From the NCBI GenBank assembly GCA_947589185.1, contig CANQCK010000007.1, positions 30,011-94,010 of the forward strand: a stretch of 64,000 nucleotides of DNA, given 5' to 3'. How positions within the stretch are numbered: the first letter of the stretch is position 1; each line of letters begins with the position of its first letter. The position numbers and the translations under genes were made by a program. This document shows positions 55,894 to 64,000 of this stretch, piece after piece. The DNA comes from an uncultured Clostridia bacterium. Lineage in GTDB: Bacteria > Bacillota > Clostridia > Oscillospirales > Ruminococcaceae. The notes under the pieces were generated by a model that worked only from the letters and a program-made list of their open reading frames with translations, had not been told where the DNA came from and searched no databases.

Positions 55894-57607
55894 ACCTGTC
55901 TGGACGCCTGACAATAGCTTTATGCTTAAATATAAAGCTGAATGCGAGTTGGGTACATATATAATCGGTCAGGATTTAAAGCAAGAGCTTATAAATCTTG
56001 CCGAAGACTTCCATAATGACGAGTATTTCTATAACACTGATGACGCTTATTTACGAATGGACTTTATGGAGAATTGCGTAAGGCTGACTAAATCACCTTA
56101 TTATAATAAGCCGATGAAGCTAATGCTTTGGCAAAAAGCGTTTATTGAAACCTTATATAGCTTTAAAATGTCCGAGACAGGTTTTGACCGTTTTAAAAAG
56201 GCATTGCTTTTGATTGCCAGAAAGAACGCAAAATCTGAAACATGTTCAGCAATCTCTCTTAGTGAATTTATAGTCGGCAACGAGGGTGCAGATATAGTTT
56301 GCAGTTCAAATGACGACGCACAGGCAAGCATTTTATATGACGCTATAGATACAATGCGAAAGCTGATAGATCCTTTTGATGAAGATACCGAACGAAACAG
56401 ACAGCGAATTTTAAACAAAGTAAGCAATACAAAGATATTCAAGCTGTCTGATAGGACAAAAAATAAGGAAGGCAGAAATATTGATTTTGCAGTAATAGAT
56501 GAAACACACGAAATGAAGGATAACATAATTGCAAAATCGATCGAGCAGAGCCAATCTTTAAAGGACAATCCTAAGATGATTAACATAACCACTGAGGGAT
56601 TTGTTATTGACGGTTATTTAGATGATGAGCTGAAAAAGGCAAAAGCTATAATTTACGGCGAGGACGACAGTATAAGTGCTATGAGGTTTTTGCCTTGGCT
56701 TTACACTCAAGATAGTGAGCAGGAGGTTTGGCAGAATCGGAACAGTTGGTATAAGTCAAATCCGACGCTCGGGCAAATAAAAAAATGGGAGTACCTCGAC
56801 GAGCAGATAGATTTAGCTAAAAAGTCAAAGGCTGACAGGATATTTGTATTATCCAAAGACTTCAATATAAAGCAAAATGCTGTTGAAAGCTGGCTTAATA
56901 TTGAGGATTACAGCTACAAGGCGGTCTACGATATAGAAGAATTTAAGGGAGCAGTTTGTTTGGGCTTTGTAGACTTAGCTGAAACGACTGATTTATGCGT
57001 TGCAAAGGTTTTGATGATGAAACCTGATGATAACACTAAATACATTTTTACTCGGTATTTCATACCACGCTCAAAGCTGGAAGTAGATAAGGACGACCAC
57101 GATGCAGGAGCGAAATACAAGGAGTGGACTGAACAAGGCTTAATAACAGTATGCGACGATAACGAGGTCGACTTAGCAGAGGTTGCAGACTGGTTTTATA
57201 AAACGCTCTATCTTGAGTATGATATAAGGCTGTATAAATGCGGTTACGACCAGCGTTTCAGCAAGCAGTGGATTTCACGAATGAACGACTATGGCTGGTC
57301 GAGAGAAACTGAGGAGCTTGAAATGATACTGCAAAACGCTCAGACGCTTAATAATGCTTTAAGGCTTGTTGAGGCTGATTTAAAAAGCCAGTTGATAAAT
57401 TTCAATGAAAACCTTGTTGATAAGTGGTGCTTTAAAAATGCTTGTCTGAAGGTTGACGATTTTGGAAAAGCCTTATGCGTAAAAGCTGAAAATGCTAAGA
57501 AGATAGACGGTGCGGTCGCAACGATTGGCTTGTATGAGATGTTCAGACGGCACAGGACGGAATTTAAAATGATTGTTAATCAACAGAAAGGCGGTAAAGA
57601 TGAGTAG
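55877..57607 (+). CDS. Terminase large subunit
   Basis: A 576-aa Terminase_1-type motor. The ATPase has a modified Walker A LLLIARKNAKSET (111-122) and Walker B FAVIDETHEM (204-213). The C-terminal RNase H-like nuclease has Asp in GFVDLAETTDL, GYDQRF and DGAVATIGLYE. It pumps and cuts phage DNA. GTG start at 55877 overlaps the upstream gene by 17 bases. Confidence 0.93.
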   Translation: MIIKNKPVWTPDNSFMLKYKAECELGTYIIGQDLKQELINLAEDFHNDEYFYNTDDAYLRMDFMENCVRLTKSPYYNKPMKLMLWQKAFIETLYSFKMSETGFDRFKKALLLIARKNAKSETCSAISLSEFIVGNEGADIVCSSNDDAQASILYDAIDTMRKLIDPFDEDTERNRQRILNKVSNTKIFKLSDRTKNKEGRNIDFAVIDETHEMKDNIIAKSIEQSQSLKDNPKMINITTEGFVIDGYLDDELKKAKAIIYGEDDSISAMRFLPWLYTQDSEQEVWQNRNSWYKSNPTLGQIKKWEYLDEQIDLAKKSKADRIFVLSKDFNIKQNAVESWLNIEDYSYKAVYDIEEFKGAVCLGFVDLAETTDLCVAKVLMMKPDDNTKYIFTRYFIPRSKLEVDKDDHDAGAKYKEWTEQGLITVCDDNEVDLAEVADWFYKTLYLEYDIRLYKCGYDQRFSKQWISRMNDYGWSRETEELEMILQNAQTLNNALRLVEADLKSQLINFNENLVDKWCFKNACLKVDDFGKALCVKAENAKKIDGAVATIGLYEMFRRHRTEFKMIVNQQKGGKDE

Positions 57608-58880
57608 ATTTAAAGAGGCTATGTCTATATTGTTTGGTAAAAAGCCGAGCAATACAAGATATGCGGATATGCTCAACGGATATACTCCGATATTCACGCA
57701 ATTCGGGCAAAACATATATGCAAGCGACGTTGTTCAGCAGGCTTTGAATTGCATTGTATCAGAAATGAAAAAGCTAAATCCAATTCACGTAAGAACCAAT
57801 GGAATGGACGAAACACCTGTTACAGGAAGTGGCAGCTTGCAGTCTGTTCTTGAAAATCCTAACGAGCTGATGACTAAAAGCGAGTTTATAGAAAAGATAA
57901 TGTGGAATTTGCTTTTTAACTATAACTCCTTTATTGTACCGACTTATTATGTTTGGTATGACGAAAATACTAAAACGGAGAAAAGAATATATAAGGCTCT
58001 TTATCCTGTTCAGCCTGTACAGGTGGATTTCATTCAAGACGCATCTGATACCTTATATATCAAAATGCGGTTTGCAAATAATTATGAAGTAACCTTGCCA
58101 TATTCAGAAGTTATACATATAAAGCATAAGTTTTCAGTTAATGAATATATGGGAGGCAATGAGAGAGGACAACCAGATAATGAGGCTTTGATTAAAACGC
58201 TTGAACTTAATCATATTCTTTTGCAGGGCGTTTCAAGTGCTATGAAAGCAAGCTGTGCAATTAATGGTGTTGTTAAATATAACACAATGATGGACGAAGG
58301 AAAAGCTAAGGCTGCAATAAAGGAATTTGAGAAGAAAATCCAAAACAGCGAAAGCGGAATAATCGGTATTGATTTAAAGCAGGAATACACACCGATAAAA
58401 AAGGATATAAAGCTGGTCGACGCCGATACCTTAAAGTTTATTGATGAAAAAATACTGCGAAATTGGGGAATATCTTTGCCAATTGTGGTAGGCGATTATA
58501 ACAAAGAGCAATATGAAGCCTTTTATCAAAAGGTCTTAGAACCTTTTATAATCTCATTTTCTCAAGCCTTTACAAAAACATTATTTACCGACCGTGAGAG
58601 AGCCTTTGGAAATGAAATAAAGTTCTATCCTAAAGATTTGATTTTTATGTCGGTAAATCAGACGCTTGAAATGATAAGGCTGCTTGGTGATTCGGGGGCT
58701 TTATATGAAAATGAAAAGCGTGTTGCTTTGGGATTAAAGCCGGATCCTGCACTTGAGGGAGTAAGAATGCAGTCGCTTAATTATGTCAATGTAAAATTTG
58801 CAAAAGAATATCAAACGGCGCCGAAAGGTAACAACAGACTGGAGGGTAAAAATGAAACAGACGAACAAAAAACCACTTGA
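57600..58880 (+). CDS. HK97-type portal protein
   Basis: A 426-aa protein with VVQQALNCIVSEMKKLNPIHV, NPNELMTKSEFIEKI, NSFIVPTYYV and a later GISLPIVVGDYNKEQYEAFYQ, typical of HK97 portals. Forms the dodecameric ring for DNA entry and tail joining. The ATG at 57600 overlaps the terminase stop by 8 bases (GATGAGTAG). Confidence 0.92.
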   Translation: MSRFKEAMSILFGKKPSNTRYADMLNGYTPIFTQFGQNIYASDVVQQALNCIVSEMKKLNPIHVRTNGMDETPVTGSGSLQSVLENPNELMTKSEFIEKIMWNLLFNYNSFIVPTYYVWYDENTKTEKRIYKALYPVQPVQVDFIQDASDTLYIKMRFANNYEVTLPYSEVIHIKHKFSVNEYMGGNERGQPDNEALIKTLELNHILLQGVSSAMKASCAINGVVKYNTMMDEGKAKAAIKEFEKKIQNSESGIIGIDLKQEYTPIKKDIKLVDADTLKFIDEKILRNWGISLPIVVGDYNKEQYEAFYQKVLEPFIISFSQAFTKTLFTDRERAFGNEIKFYPKDLIFMSVNQTLEMIRLLGDSGALYENEKRVALGLKPDPALEGVRMQSLNYVNVKFAKEYQTAPKGNNRLEGKNETDEQKTT

Positions 58881-59496
58881 GCAAAGACAATACGCCTTTG
58901 AAATCAGAGCAGAGGAAAGCGATTCAGAGAGCATCATAACAGGCAGACCTATAGTATACGAGAGTAAAACTGATTTAGGTTATTTTGATGAAATCATACA
59001 TAAGGGTGCGCTTGATAAAGCTAATTTAACTGATGTCAGATTTTTAGTCAATCACGACCTGTCAAAAATCCCTCTGGCTAGAAGCAGAAAGAACACTAAA
59101 AATTCTACTATGCAGCTCAGCGTTGACGATAAGGGTATGACAATTCGTGTAACGCTTGATACCGAGAACAACACAGAGGCTCGAAATCTATACTCGGCTG
59201 TAAAACGTGGAGATATAACAGGTATGTCGTTTATGTTCAGCATTGATGATGAGAGGTGGGAGGATTTAGAATCCGACCATCCGATAAGGCATATCGACAA
59301 GATCGGTACAGTAGTGGAAGTAAGTGCGGTTACGCTTCCGGCGTATGAAAGCACTGAAATAAATGCGAGAGATAAGTTGGCGTTGGACAATGCCAGGTCA
59401 GCGGTGGAGACTGCTCGGCAATCTCAGCAAACGTCGGTGGACACTGACGCACTTGAGTTAGAGAAACTCAAAGCAGAATACTTATATCAAATTTAA
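58852..59496 (+). CDS. HK97 prohead protease
   Basis: A 214-aa U35-type serine protease: FEIRAEESDSESIITGRPIVYES, LVNHD (His68) and GDITGMSFMFS (Ser126), plus VVEVSAVTLPAYESTEI. It processes the capsid precursor during maturation. GGAGGG lies before the ATG at 58852, inside the portal end. Confidence 0.92.
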   Translation: MKQTNKKPLEQRQYAFEIRAEESDSESIITGRPIVYESKTDLGYFDEIIHKGALDKANLTDVRFLVNHDLSKIPLARSRKNTKNSTMQLSVDDKGMTIRVTLDTENNTEARNLYSAVKRGDITGMSFMFSIDDERWEDLESDHPIRHIDKIGTVVEVSAVTLPAYESTEINARDKLALDNARSAVETARQSQQTSVDTDALELEKLKAEYLYQI

Positions 59497-59516
59497 GACA
59501 GAAAGGAAAGGTAAAA

Positions 59517-60845
59517 ATGAAAAAGTATTTAATGAAACTCATTGAAGCAAAAGAAAAAAGAGTTGCAGAACTAAAAAAGCAAATTAAGGCTGCGGAAACA
59601 GCAGACGAGGTAAGGTCTCTCGGAGAGACTTTAGACGCTGTTTTGAAGGAGCTTGCAGATGCAAAAGAACAGCTTGAAAAAGTTGAAAAGGACGAAGGCG
59701 ACGGAGACGGTGACAACGACGATGGAAACGGCAACGGCGACGGTGGGGCACAAAGACAGCAAATCCCTCAAAATGCACAGATAAGAAACGGAAATCTATT
59801 AGCTGCATATTCACAACTTCCGCCAAATCAGCAAAGAACAGATGATACAGGCTTTGGCAGTATGGAATATCGTCAGGCTTTTATGTCTTACGTTCAGAGA
59901 GGAACACCTATTCCGGCTGATGTTATGAAACGTGCCGGAGGAGATGAAGGAGTTACCTTATCTACCGAGATAGGAGCTATCATTCCTAAAACGATAATGA
60001 ACGAGTTCATTAAGGAAGTTTCAAAGGTAAGAGGCAATATTTTTTCAAAGGTAAGAAAGCTCAATGTTCAGGGCGGAGTTGAGTTCCCGATTTCAAAGCT
60101 AAAAGCTAAATTCAATTGGATTAATGAGAGTGAAGTTTCAGAAGAGCAGAAAGCTGGAGACATAAATGATACCGTTGTATTTAGATATAATATCGGTGAA
60201 GTCAGAATTGCCGAAAGCATACTTGCTAAAATTGTTTCACTTGATACATTTGAATCTGAAATCACAAAGATTATGATTGAGGCTTATCTTGAGGCTATGG
60301 ATAAGGGTATCATTTCAGGAACAGGTTCAGGTCAACTCTTAGGCATTACAAAGGATACTCGTGTAACAGGCAATGAAGACCACATTATCGAAATGACTGC
60401 TGCTGATTTTGCTGACTGGACTGCTTGGCGTAAAAATCTGTTTGCAAAAATTCCACTTTCAAAGCGTGGACAAGGCGAGTTCTTATTCCCATCTTCAACC
60501 GTTGAGAGCTATCTTATGACAATAAAGGATAATGATAATCGTCCTTTATTTAAGGAAGCAACCGACTTGAACATGGGAAATACCGTAGGCTCGTTCTTTG
60601 GAAGAACAACAGATCTCGTTGAGCCTGATGTTATTCCAGACTTTGACACGGCTGGAGATGGCGACATTGTCGGTATTTATTGGGTACCTAACGATTATGC
60701 TATCAACACCAATATGGAGTTTGGCGTTAAGAGATATTTTGATGATAAGACAAACGAGTGGATCAACAAGGGCTTGACCATTGTTGACGGTAAGATTTTA
60801 GATGTATCCGGCTGCTACCTGATCAAGAAAAAGGCTTCAAAGTAA
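59517..60845 (+). CDS. HK97-type major capsid protein
   Basis: A 442-aa precursor. Residues 1-60 form a helical delta/scaffold region, then an acidic Gly/Asp/Asn linker (about 61-80) that is probably the cleavage zone. The HK97 fold follows from about 110: GGDEGVTLSTEIGAIIPKTI, EFPISKLKAKFNWI, ILAKIVSLDTFESEI and GTGSGQLLGITKD. AAAGGAAAGG precedes the ATG. Confidence 0.93.
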   Translation: MKKYLMKLIEAKEKRVAELKKQIKAAETADEVRSLGETLDAVLKELADAKEQLEKVEKDEGDGDGDNDDGNGNGDGGAQRQQIPQNAQIRNGNLLAAYSQLPPNQQRTDDTGFGSMEYRQAFMSYVQRGTPIPADVMKRAGGDEGVTLSTEIGAIIPKTIMNEFIKEVSKVRGNIFSKVRKLNVQGGVEFPISKLKAKFNWINESEVSEEQKAGDINDTVVFRYNIGEVRIAESILAKIVSLDTFESEITKIMIEAYLEAMDKGIISGTGSGQLLGITKDTRVTGNEDHIIEMTAADFADWTAWRKNLFAKIPLSKRGQGEFLFPSSTVESYLMTIKDNDNRPLFKEATDLNMGNTVGSFFGRTTDLVEPDVIPDFDTAGDGDIVGIYWVPNDYAINTNMEFGVKRYFDDKTNEWINKGLTIVDGKILDVSGCYLIKKKASK

Positions 60846-60857
60846 GAGGTAACGAGT

Positions 60858-61172
60858 ATGAGCAAGGTTGAATGTTTAAAAAAGATTATTGCTAAAATAT
60901 CAGGCGATGAGATAAACGATGCAGAACTCACTACTGTTTGTGAATGTTTGGATAAATTAGCAGAGGTTATTTCTGTCGGAGATGAAGCAGTTCAAGGTCC
61001 TGCTGGAAAAGACGGCACGAAGTGGTTTGTTAAGAATGAGGTTCTAAGTGCAGAGGGTGATGCACCTGAAGGAGCAGTTGTCGGGGATTTAGTTCTCGAT
61101 AGTCAGGGTGTAGTATGGCAAGTCGGAGAAGATTCTAAGCTCAGCGATACAGGTGTAAACCTAAAATCATAA
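60858..61172 (+). CDS. Putative head-fibre / collagen-like decoration protein
   Basis: A 104-aa protein: helical N-terminus (DEINDAELTTVCECLDKLAE), a short collagen-like GPAGKDG, then a beta unit KWFVKNEVLSAEGDAPEGAV and GDLVLDSQGVVWQV. This layout resembles phage head-fibre proteins and sits just after the capsid gene. Function is inferred. Confidence 0.55.
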   Translation: MSKVECLKKIIAKISGDEINDAELTTVCECLDKLAEVISVGDEAVQGPAGKDGTKWFVKNEVLSAEGDAPEGAVVGDLVLDSQGVVWQVGEDSKLSDTGVNLKS

Positions 61173-61197
61173 TTAGCAAACAAGGAGGCGATTATCA

Positions 61198-61482
61198 ATG
61201 ACAGAGCAGGAGCTTTTAGAAAAGGTAAAATCAATGCTTAATATAACAGGCGATTTTCAGAATGATACTATAAGTCTGTACATAGCAGAGGTCAAGGATT
61301 TTATTCTTAAAGCAGGCGTTGATGAAAGCATTTTAAACAGCGATAGCTCTGTCGGAGTTATCGCAAGAGGCGTAAGCGACTTATGGAATTTTAACGACGG
61401 TAAGTTCAGCGAGTATTTTATGATGAGGGTTACTCAGCTTGCTTTGCCGGACAAGGAGGCTGACAATGTATCAACCGAGTGA
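61198..61482 (+). CDS. Head-tail connector (gp6-like)
   Basis: A 94-aa helical protein: QELLEKVKSMLNITGDFQND, SLYIAEVKDFILKAGV, ending in FMMRVTQLAL. Matches the phage head-tail connector family that sits under the portal. GGAGG precedes the ATG. Confidence 0.75.
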   Translation: MTEQELLEKVKSMLNITGDFQNDTISLYIAEVKDFILKAGVDESILNSDSSVGVIARGVSDLWNFNDGKFSEYFMMRVTQLALPDKEADNVSTE

Positions 61483-61801
61483 GCCATTCTCAACACCTGT
61501 AATGCTTCTTAAAGCAGAAAAAGAAAACATTAAGGGCGTTCCAAAAAGGATATGGAAAGATGTCGGTATCATTTATGTTAGCTTTAAGACATACGGCGGT
61601 ACAGATACCAATGTAAACGGAATTTATACGGTCGTTGATACTGCAAGTGTTGAAACTTGGTACAGACCTGATATAACTGCTCAATGCGCTGTAAGGCTTG
61701 AGGACGGCAGAATATACGAAATTATCGGTGCTGTTGAAAATATCAGTATGCGTAATCAATTTTGTAAGTTCAAGGTCAGATACGTTGAAGGGAGCGCTTA
61801 A
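61466..61801 (+). CDS. Head closure / stopper protein
   Basis: A 111-aa beta-rich protein (RIWKDVGIIYVSFKTYGGTD, YRPDITAQCAVRLEDGRIYE, RNQFCKFKVRYVEG). Resembles SPP1 gp16/HK97-type head closure proteins. The ATG at 61466 is 8 bases after GGAGG and overlaps the connector gene. Confidence 0.65.
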   Translation: MYQPSEPFSTPVMLLKAEKENIKGVPKRIWKDVGIIYVSFKTYGGTDTNVNGIYTVVDTASVETWYRPDITAQCAVRLEDGRIYEIIGAVENISMRNQFCKFKVRYVEGSA

Positions 61802-61802
61802 A

Positions 61803-62237
61803 ATGGCAAAGCATAGAGTAGGCATGACATTTAAAGGCTTTGAGGATTTAGCGGCAAGGTTGGATGGCCTTAACGGTGATTTGAAAAAAGCTACTGAGAA
61901 AGCTCTTTTAGCCAGTCACGAAGTTGTTACAAAACGACTGAAAAAGGCTATTAGAAAAAGCAATCTCCCTGCTAAGGGTAAATATTCAGTCGGCGATACT
62001 GAAAAGGCTCTGAGAACTGACAGCAAAGTAGAATGGGAAGGTATGAGAGCCGAAATAAAAATCGGTTTTGACCTAGGTGATTCATTAAGGTCTATATTCC
62101 TGATGTATGGTACGCCGAGAGTAAAGCCGGTCGCCGGTTTAAAAGCGGCGATATACGGTTCAGCCTCAATTAAAGAAAGAGAAAAGATACAAAGGGAAAT
62201 TTTCGAGAATGCTATCAAAAAAGCAATGGAGGGGTAG
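61803..62237 (+). CDS. HK97 gp10-like tail completion protein
   Basis: A 144-aa protein: FKGFEDLAARLDGLNGDLKK, ALLASHEVVTKRLKKAI, then a central GKYSVGDTEKALR and a C-terminal helix. Matches the HK97 gp10 tail-joining family by pattern and order. Start at 61803, one base after the previous stop. Confidence 0.75.
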   Translation: MAKHRVGMTFKGFEDLAARLDGLNGDLKKATEKALLASHEVVTKRLKKAIRKSNLPAKGKYSVGDTEKALRTDSKVEWEGMRAEIKIGFDLGDSLRSIFLMYGTPRVKPVAGLKAAIYGSASIKEREKIQREIFENAIKKAMEG

Positions 62238-62239
62238 AA

Positions 62240-62599
62240 ATGGAAGATTTAATAATCAGTACATTAACAGAAGCGTTCAGCTTACCTGTACTGCTTCAAG
62301 GCTCTTTAGGTGCAGATGAGAAATATCCTGATACTTTCTTTACATTCTGGTGCGTTGACAATGTTGACAAGAGCCATTATGACAATGATGTAACAAGCTA
62401 TGAATGGGAATACGACCTGAATTGTTACAGTACAGATCCATTGACCGTTACAAATACCATAAGAGAAGCGGTGAAAGTTTTAAAAAGTGCAGGGTTCGTT
62501 ATAAGCGGCAAAGGACACGATGTCGCAAGTGATGAACCTACACATACAGGCAAAGGAATAACAATTTTATATTTAGAGGAGGAAAATAAAAATGTCTGA
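62240..62599 (+). CDS. Tail terminator-like protein
   Basis: A 119-aa protein with FFTFWCVDNVDKSHYDNDVT, YEWEYDLNCYSTDPLTVTNT and AGFVISGKGHDVASDEPTHT. The layout resembles tail-terminator/gpU-like proteins located before the major tail protein. Confidence 0.6.
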   Translation: MEDLIISTLTEAFSLPVLLQGSLGADEKYPDTFFTFWCVDNVDKSHYDNDVTSYEWEYDLNCYSTDPLTVTNTIREAVKVLKSAGFVISGKGHDVASDEPTHTGKGITILYLEEENKNV

Positions 62600-63200
62600 A
62601 AAAGTTATAAGAGAATTTAGAGGAGCAAGAGACGCTGTTATTGCAGAAGTAACACAGGACACTTTAGAAGCATTTGAAACAGGCGATGTAAAACCTTTAG
62701 CAGGATTGCAAGAGGTAAGCAGAGCAACAGAAACATCGAGCGAGGCAAAATATTATGACAATGTTCCGGCAATTGTTATTAATAGCACTAGTTCTGATGA
62801 AATAAAGCTTGTTTTGTCTGCATTAGACTTAGAAACTCTAGCAGAGATAACAGGGCAGGATTATAATGCTGAAAAGGGTGCATTGATAGAGGGCGAGCGT
62901 AAACCTAAGTATTTTGCTTTGGGCTACATTACAAAGCTAACAGACGGTACAGAGCGTTATGTATGGAGGTTTAAAGGAACATTCTCTATTCCTGATGAAA
63001 CAGCTACTACAGAGGACGACGGAACAGATTCAAACAATCAAGAGGTTACTTATAAAGGTGTTAATACCGTACATAAGTTTGACGCAACTAAAAAGACTGC
63101 AAAGGCTCTTGTTGTTGATGAACGTGACGGCAAAGCTGACCTTACCAATTTCTTTAAACAGGTCACAACTATTGATACACTTCAAACTAAAGTTAATTAG
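62592..63200 (+). CDS. Major tail protein
   Basis: A 202-aa tube protein: KPLAGLQEVSRATETSSEAK, YDNVPAIVINSTSSDEIKLV, YFALGYITKLTDGTERYVW and FSIPDETATTEDDGTDSNNQ, typical of Firmicute siphophage (phi13/TP901-like) major tail proteins. Overlaps the upstream gene by 8 bases. A strong terminator follows. Confidence 0.82.
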   Translation: MSEKVIREFRGARDAVIAEVTQDTLEAFETGDVKPLAGLQEVSRATETSSEAKYYDNVPAIVINSTSSDEIKLVLSALDLETLAEITGQDYNAEKGALIEGERKPKYFALGYITKLTDGTERYVWRFKGTFSIPDETATTEDDGTDSNNQEVTYKGVNTVHKFDATKKTAKALVVDERDGKADLTNFFKQVTTIDTLQTKVN

Positions 63201-63238
63201 AAGTCAATAAGGGGCTTTATTGCCCCTTTGACTTATTT
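63201..63238 (+). terminator. Terminator after major tail protein
   Basis: Stem AAGTCAA..AAGGGGC / GCCCCTTTGACTT followed by ATTT. Probably lowers expression of downstream tail genes relative to the tube protein. Confidence 0.8.
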
Positions 63239-63255
63239 AAAAGGAGAAATTTAAA

Positions 63256-63597
63256 ATGTCAGAATTAAAGTTACATATTTACAAAGGCAAAGAGATTGAG
63301 AAAACCTATACAGCCGAAACATACGATCTACTATCAGGAACAGTCGAGGATATTATGGAGCTTATTGATATAGATAAGCTATCCAATAGCAAAAATGATA
63401 TTGCTTTGATTACAGAGGTCGTCAAAATGTTAAAGGGTGCATTTGGTTTAGTAAAGCCTCTTATTAAAGAGATTTTCGATGGCATTACCGATGATGAAAT
63501 CAGACGGACAAGTTTCAAGGAAGTTGCACATTTGCTTATAAATGTTTCAACCTATGGACTGGCTGAGATGGCAGGTATCGGTGGCGAAAAAAACTAG
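63256..63597 (+). CDS. Tail assembly chaperone gpG-like
   Basis: A 113-aa helical protein: LLSGTVEDIMELIDIDKLSN, AFGLVKPLIKEIFDGITDDE and RRTSFKEVAHLLINVSTYGL. It matches the gpG-like chaperone before the tape measure gene. The stop at 63595-63597 follows GAA AAA AAC, where some ribosomes should shift to make the longer GT form. Confidence 0.82.
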   Translation: MSELKLHIYKGKEIEKTYTAETYDLLSGTVEDIMELIDIDKLSNSKNDIALITEVVKMLKGAFGLVKPLIKEIFDGITDDEIRRTSFKEVAHLLINVSTYGLAEMAGIGGEKN

Positions 63598-63839
63598 ACG
63601 GCGGTGAAGAGCCGCTTAGTTTCTATGATAATATGTTTGAATTGCAAGTCTCGATCTGTGATAGATTTCCGTCTTTATCGCCTTTTAAATTAAGAAAAAC
63701 AACATTTCATGAGTTATGTGTTTTCATCAGACGTATGAACGGTCATAACAAGCGTGAAAATAAGCGAGAAATGAAAAAGAAAAATTCAAACGGTAAGACT
63801 GTAATTCGACGTCCGGCAACTGATGACAGCTGGTATTAG
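63256..63839 (+). CDS. Tail assembly chaperone gpGT, -1 frameshift product
   Basis: Joining 63256-63594 to the -1 frame 63594-63839 gives a 194-aa protein. The extension reads LDGGEEPLSFYDNMFELQV then a basic C-terminus. The switch uses the heptamer A AAA AAC (63588-63594). The -1 frame has no stop before the T-domain ORF, and that ORF has no own ribosome site at its ATG at 63633. This is the conserved G/GT arrangement of long-tailed phages. Confidence 0.8.
63588..63594 (+). promoter_or_regulatory. -1 ribosomal slippery site
   Basis: A AAA AAC in the correct phase (GAA AAA AAC TAG). A GC-rich segment directly downstream (GACGGCGGTGAAGAGCCGC) can form a small GCGG/CCGC hairpin as a stimulator. 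Confidence 0.8.
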
Positions 63840-63850
63840 GGGGTGAAATA

Positions 63851-64000
63851 ATGAGCGATAAATCTACATCTAGTTTAGTAGTTGATATATCAAAACTCAA
63901 AGAGGCAGTAGTTAAAGCAGAGAAAGCCGCAAATGCTGCTAGAGCAGAGTTTAGAAAAACAACAGCAGGTATGGACAATTGGAGTAAGTCTACTGAGGGC
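63851..64000 (+). CDS. Tape measure protein, 5' end only
   Basis: The ATG at 63851 lies behind GGGGGTGAAATA and is open to the window edge. The first 50 residues (SSLVVDISKLKEAVVKAEKA, ANAARAEFRKTT) are helical with heptad character, and the position after G/GT identifies the tail tape measure gene, which sets tail length. Confidence 0.7.
   Translation, partial: MSDKSTSSLVVDISKLKEAVVKAEKAANAARAEFRKTTAGMDNWSKSTEG

Noticed and set aside
56101..56592. 163-aa reverse ORF
   Set aside because: Antisense to the terminase large subunit; no promoter or ribosome site.

Overview
The window is low-GC chromosomal DNA from a spore-forming Clostridia-type Firmicute, most likely a Ruminococcus-like gut Oscillospiraceae. 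Grounds for this are strong AGGAGG-type ribosome binding sites, near-consensus TTGACA/TATAAT promoters, sporulation genes (spoVT, spoVAC), a type I pullulanase, an arabinose pathway pair and many intrinsic terminators. The genus is inferred, not proven. About 37 kb of host chromosome is followed by about 27 kb of an integrated HK97-type siphophage that runs off the right edge.

Host part (1-37.1 kb). It holds a partial pullulanase, an MraY-type transferase, mscL, spoVT, secD-secF, a YkgJ-like Cys-cluster protein, spoVAC, a cytidylate-kinase-like protein and folC. Next come an unknown membrane protein with a 39-aa partner and ung, then a DUF308 protein, a Nif3-like protein, trmK, a DUF1858 protein and a FemAB-like transferase. 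These are followed by a VanY-type carboxypeptidase, araB-araD, a DUF1015 protein, an ECF S-component-like protein, a PHP phosphatase, a radical SAM activase and an EF-G-like GTPase. The last block has a repeat-containing secreted protein, queT behind a probable preQ1 riboswitch, fba, a phosphofructokinase, a NodB deacetylase, a frameshifted Panacea (DUF4065) pair, tRNA-Ser(UGA), a TPP riboswitch with thiT, and a CDF transporter.

Two features stand out in the host part. (1) Two homologous, oppositely oriented small loci (16.38-16.73 kb and 20.35-20.69 kb) each encode a 29-aa hydrophobic peptide behind a Shine-Dalgarno (SD) hairpin. Each also has a convergent small RNA with its own consensus promoter and terminator. 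They look like type I toxin-antitoxin modules of an apparently unnamed family, and they flank the vanY-araB-araD segment. (2) A composite family of dispersed repeats fills most intergenic gaps between 12 and 37 kb. It abuts or supplies the stop codons of at least six genes, and its hairpin arms change in a complementary way between copies.

Prophage (37.08 kb to the end). The left end is a 3' fragment of a second tRNA-Ser, next to a tyrosine integrase. A leftward lysogeny and accessory arm carries a NYN-domain ribonuclease, an ImmA/IrrE peptidase, a voltage-gated-type cation channel, a PD-(D/E)XK protein related to HsdR N-termini, a divergent small RNA, a lipoprotein and a CI-like repressor. 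This arm is a candidate phage-exclusion cassette. Rightward from the operator region come Cro, many small early genes, a HUH replication initiator, a VRR-NUC nuclease, a helicase-methyltransferase fusion, a PAPS-reductase-family protein, a YopX-like protein and a late regulator. The lysis genes lie, unusually, before packaging: CHAP endolysin, an XhlA-like protein and a holin. Then come terminases, an HNH-kinase fusion, portal, protease, capsid, connectors, tail tube, tail chaperones with a programmed -1 frameshift, and the start of the tape measure gene.
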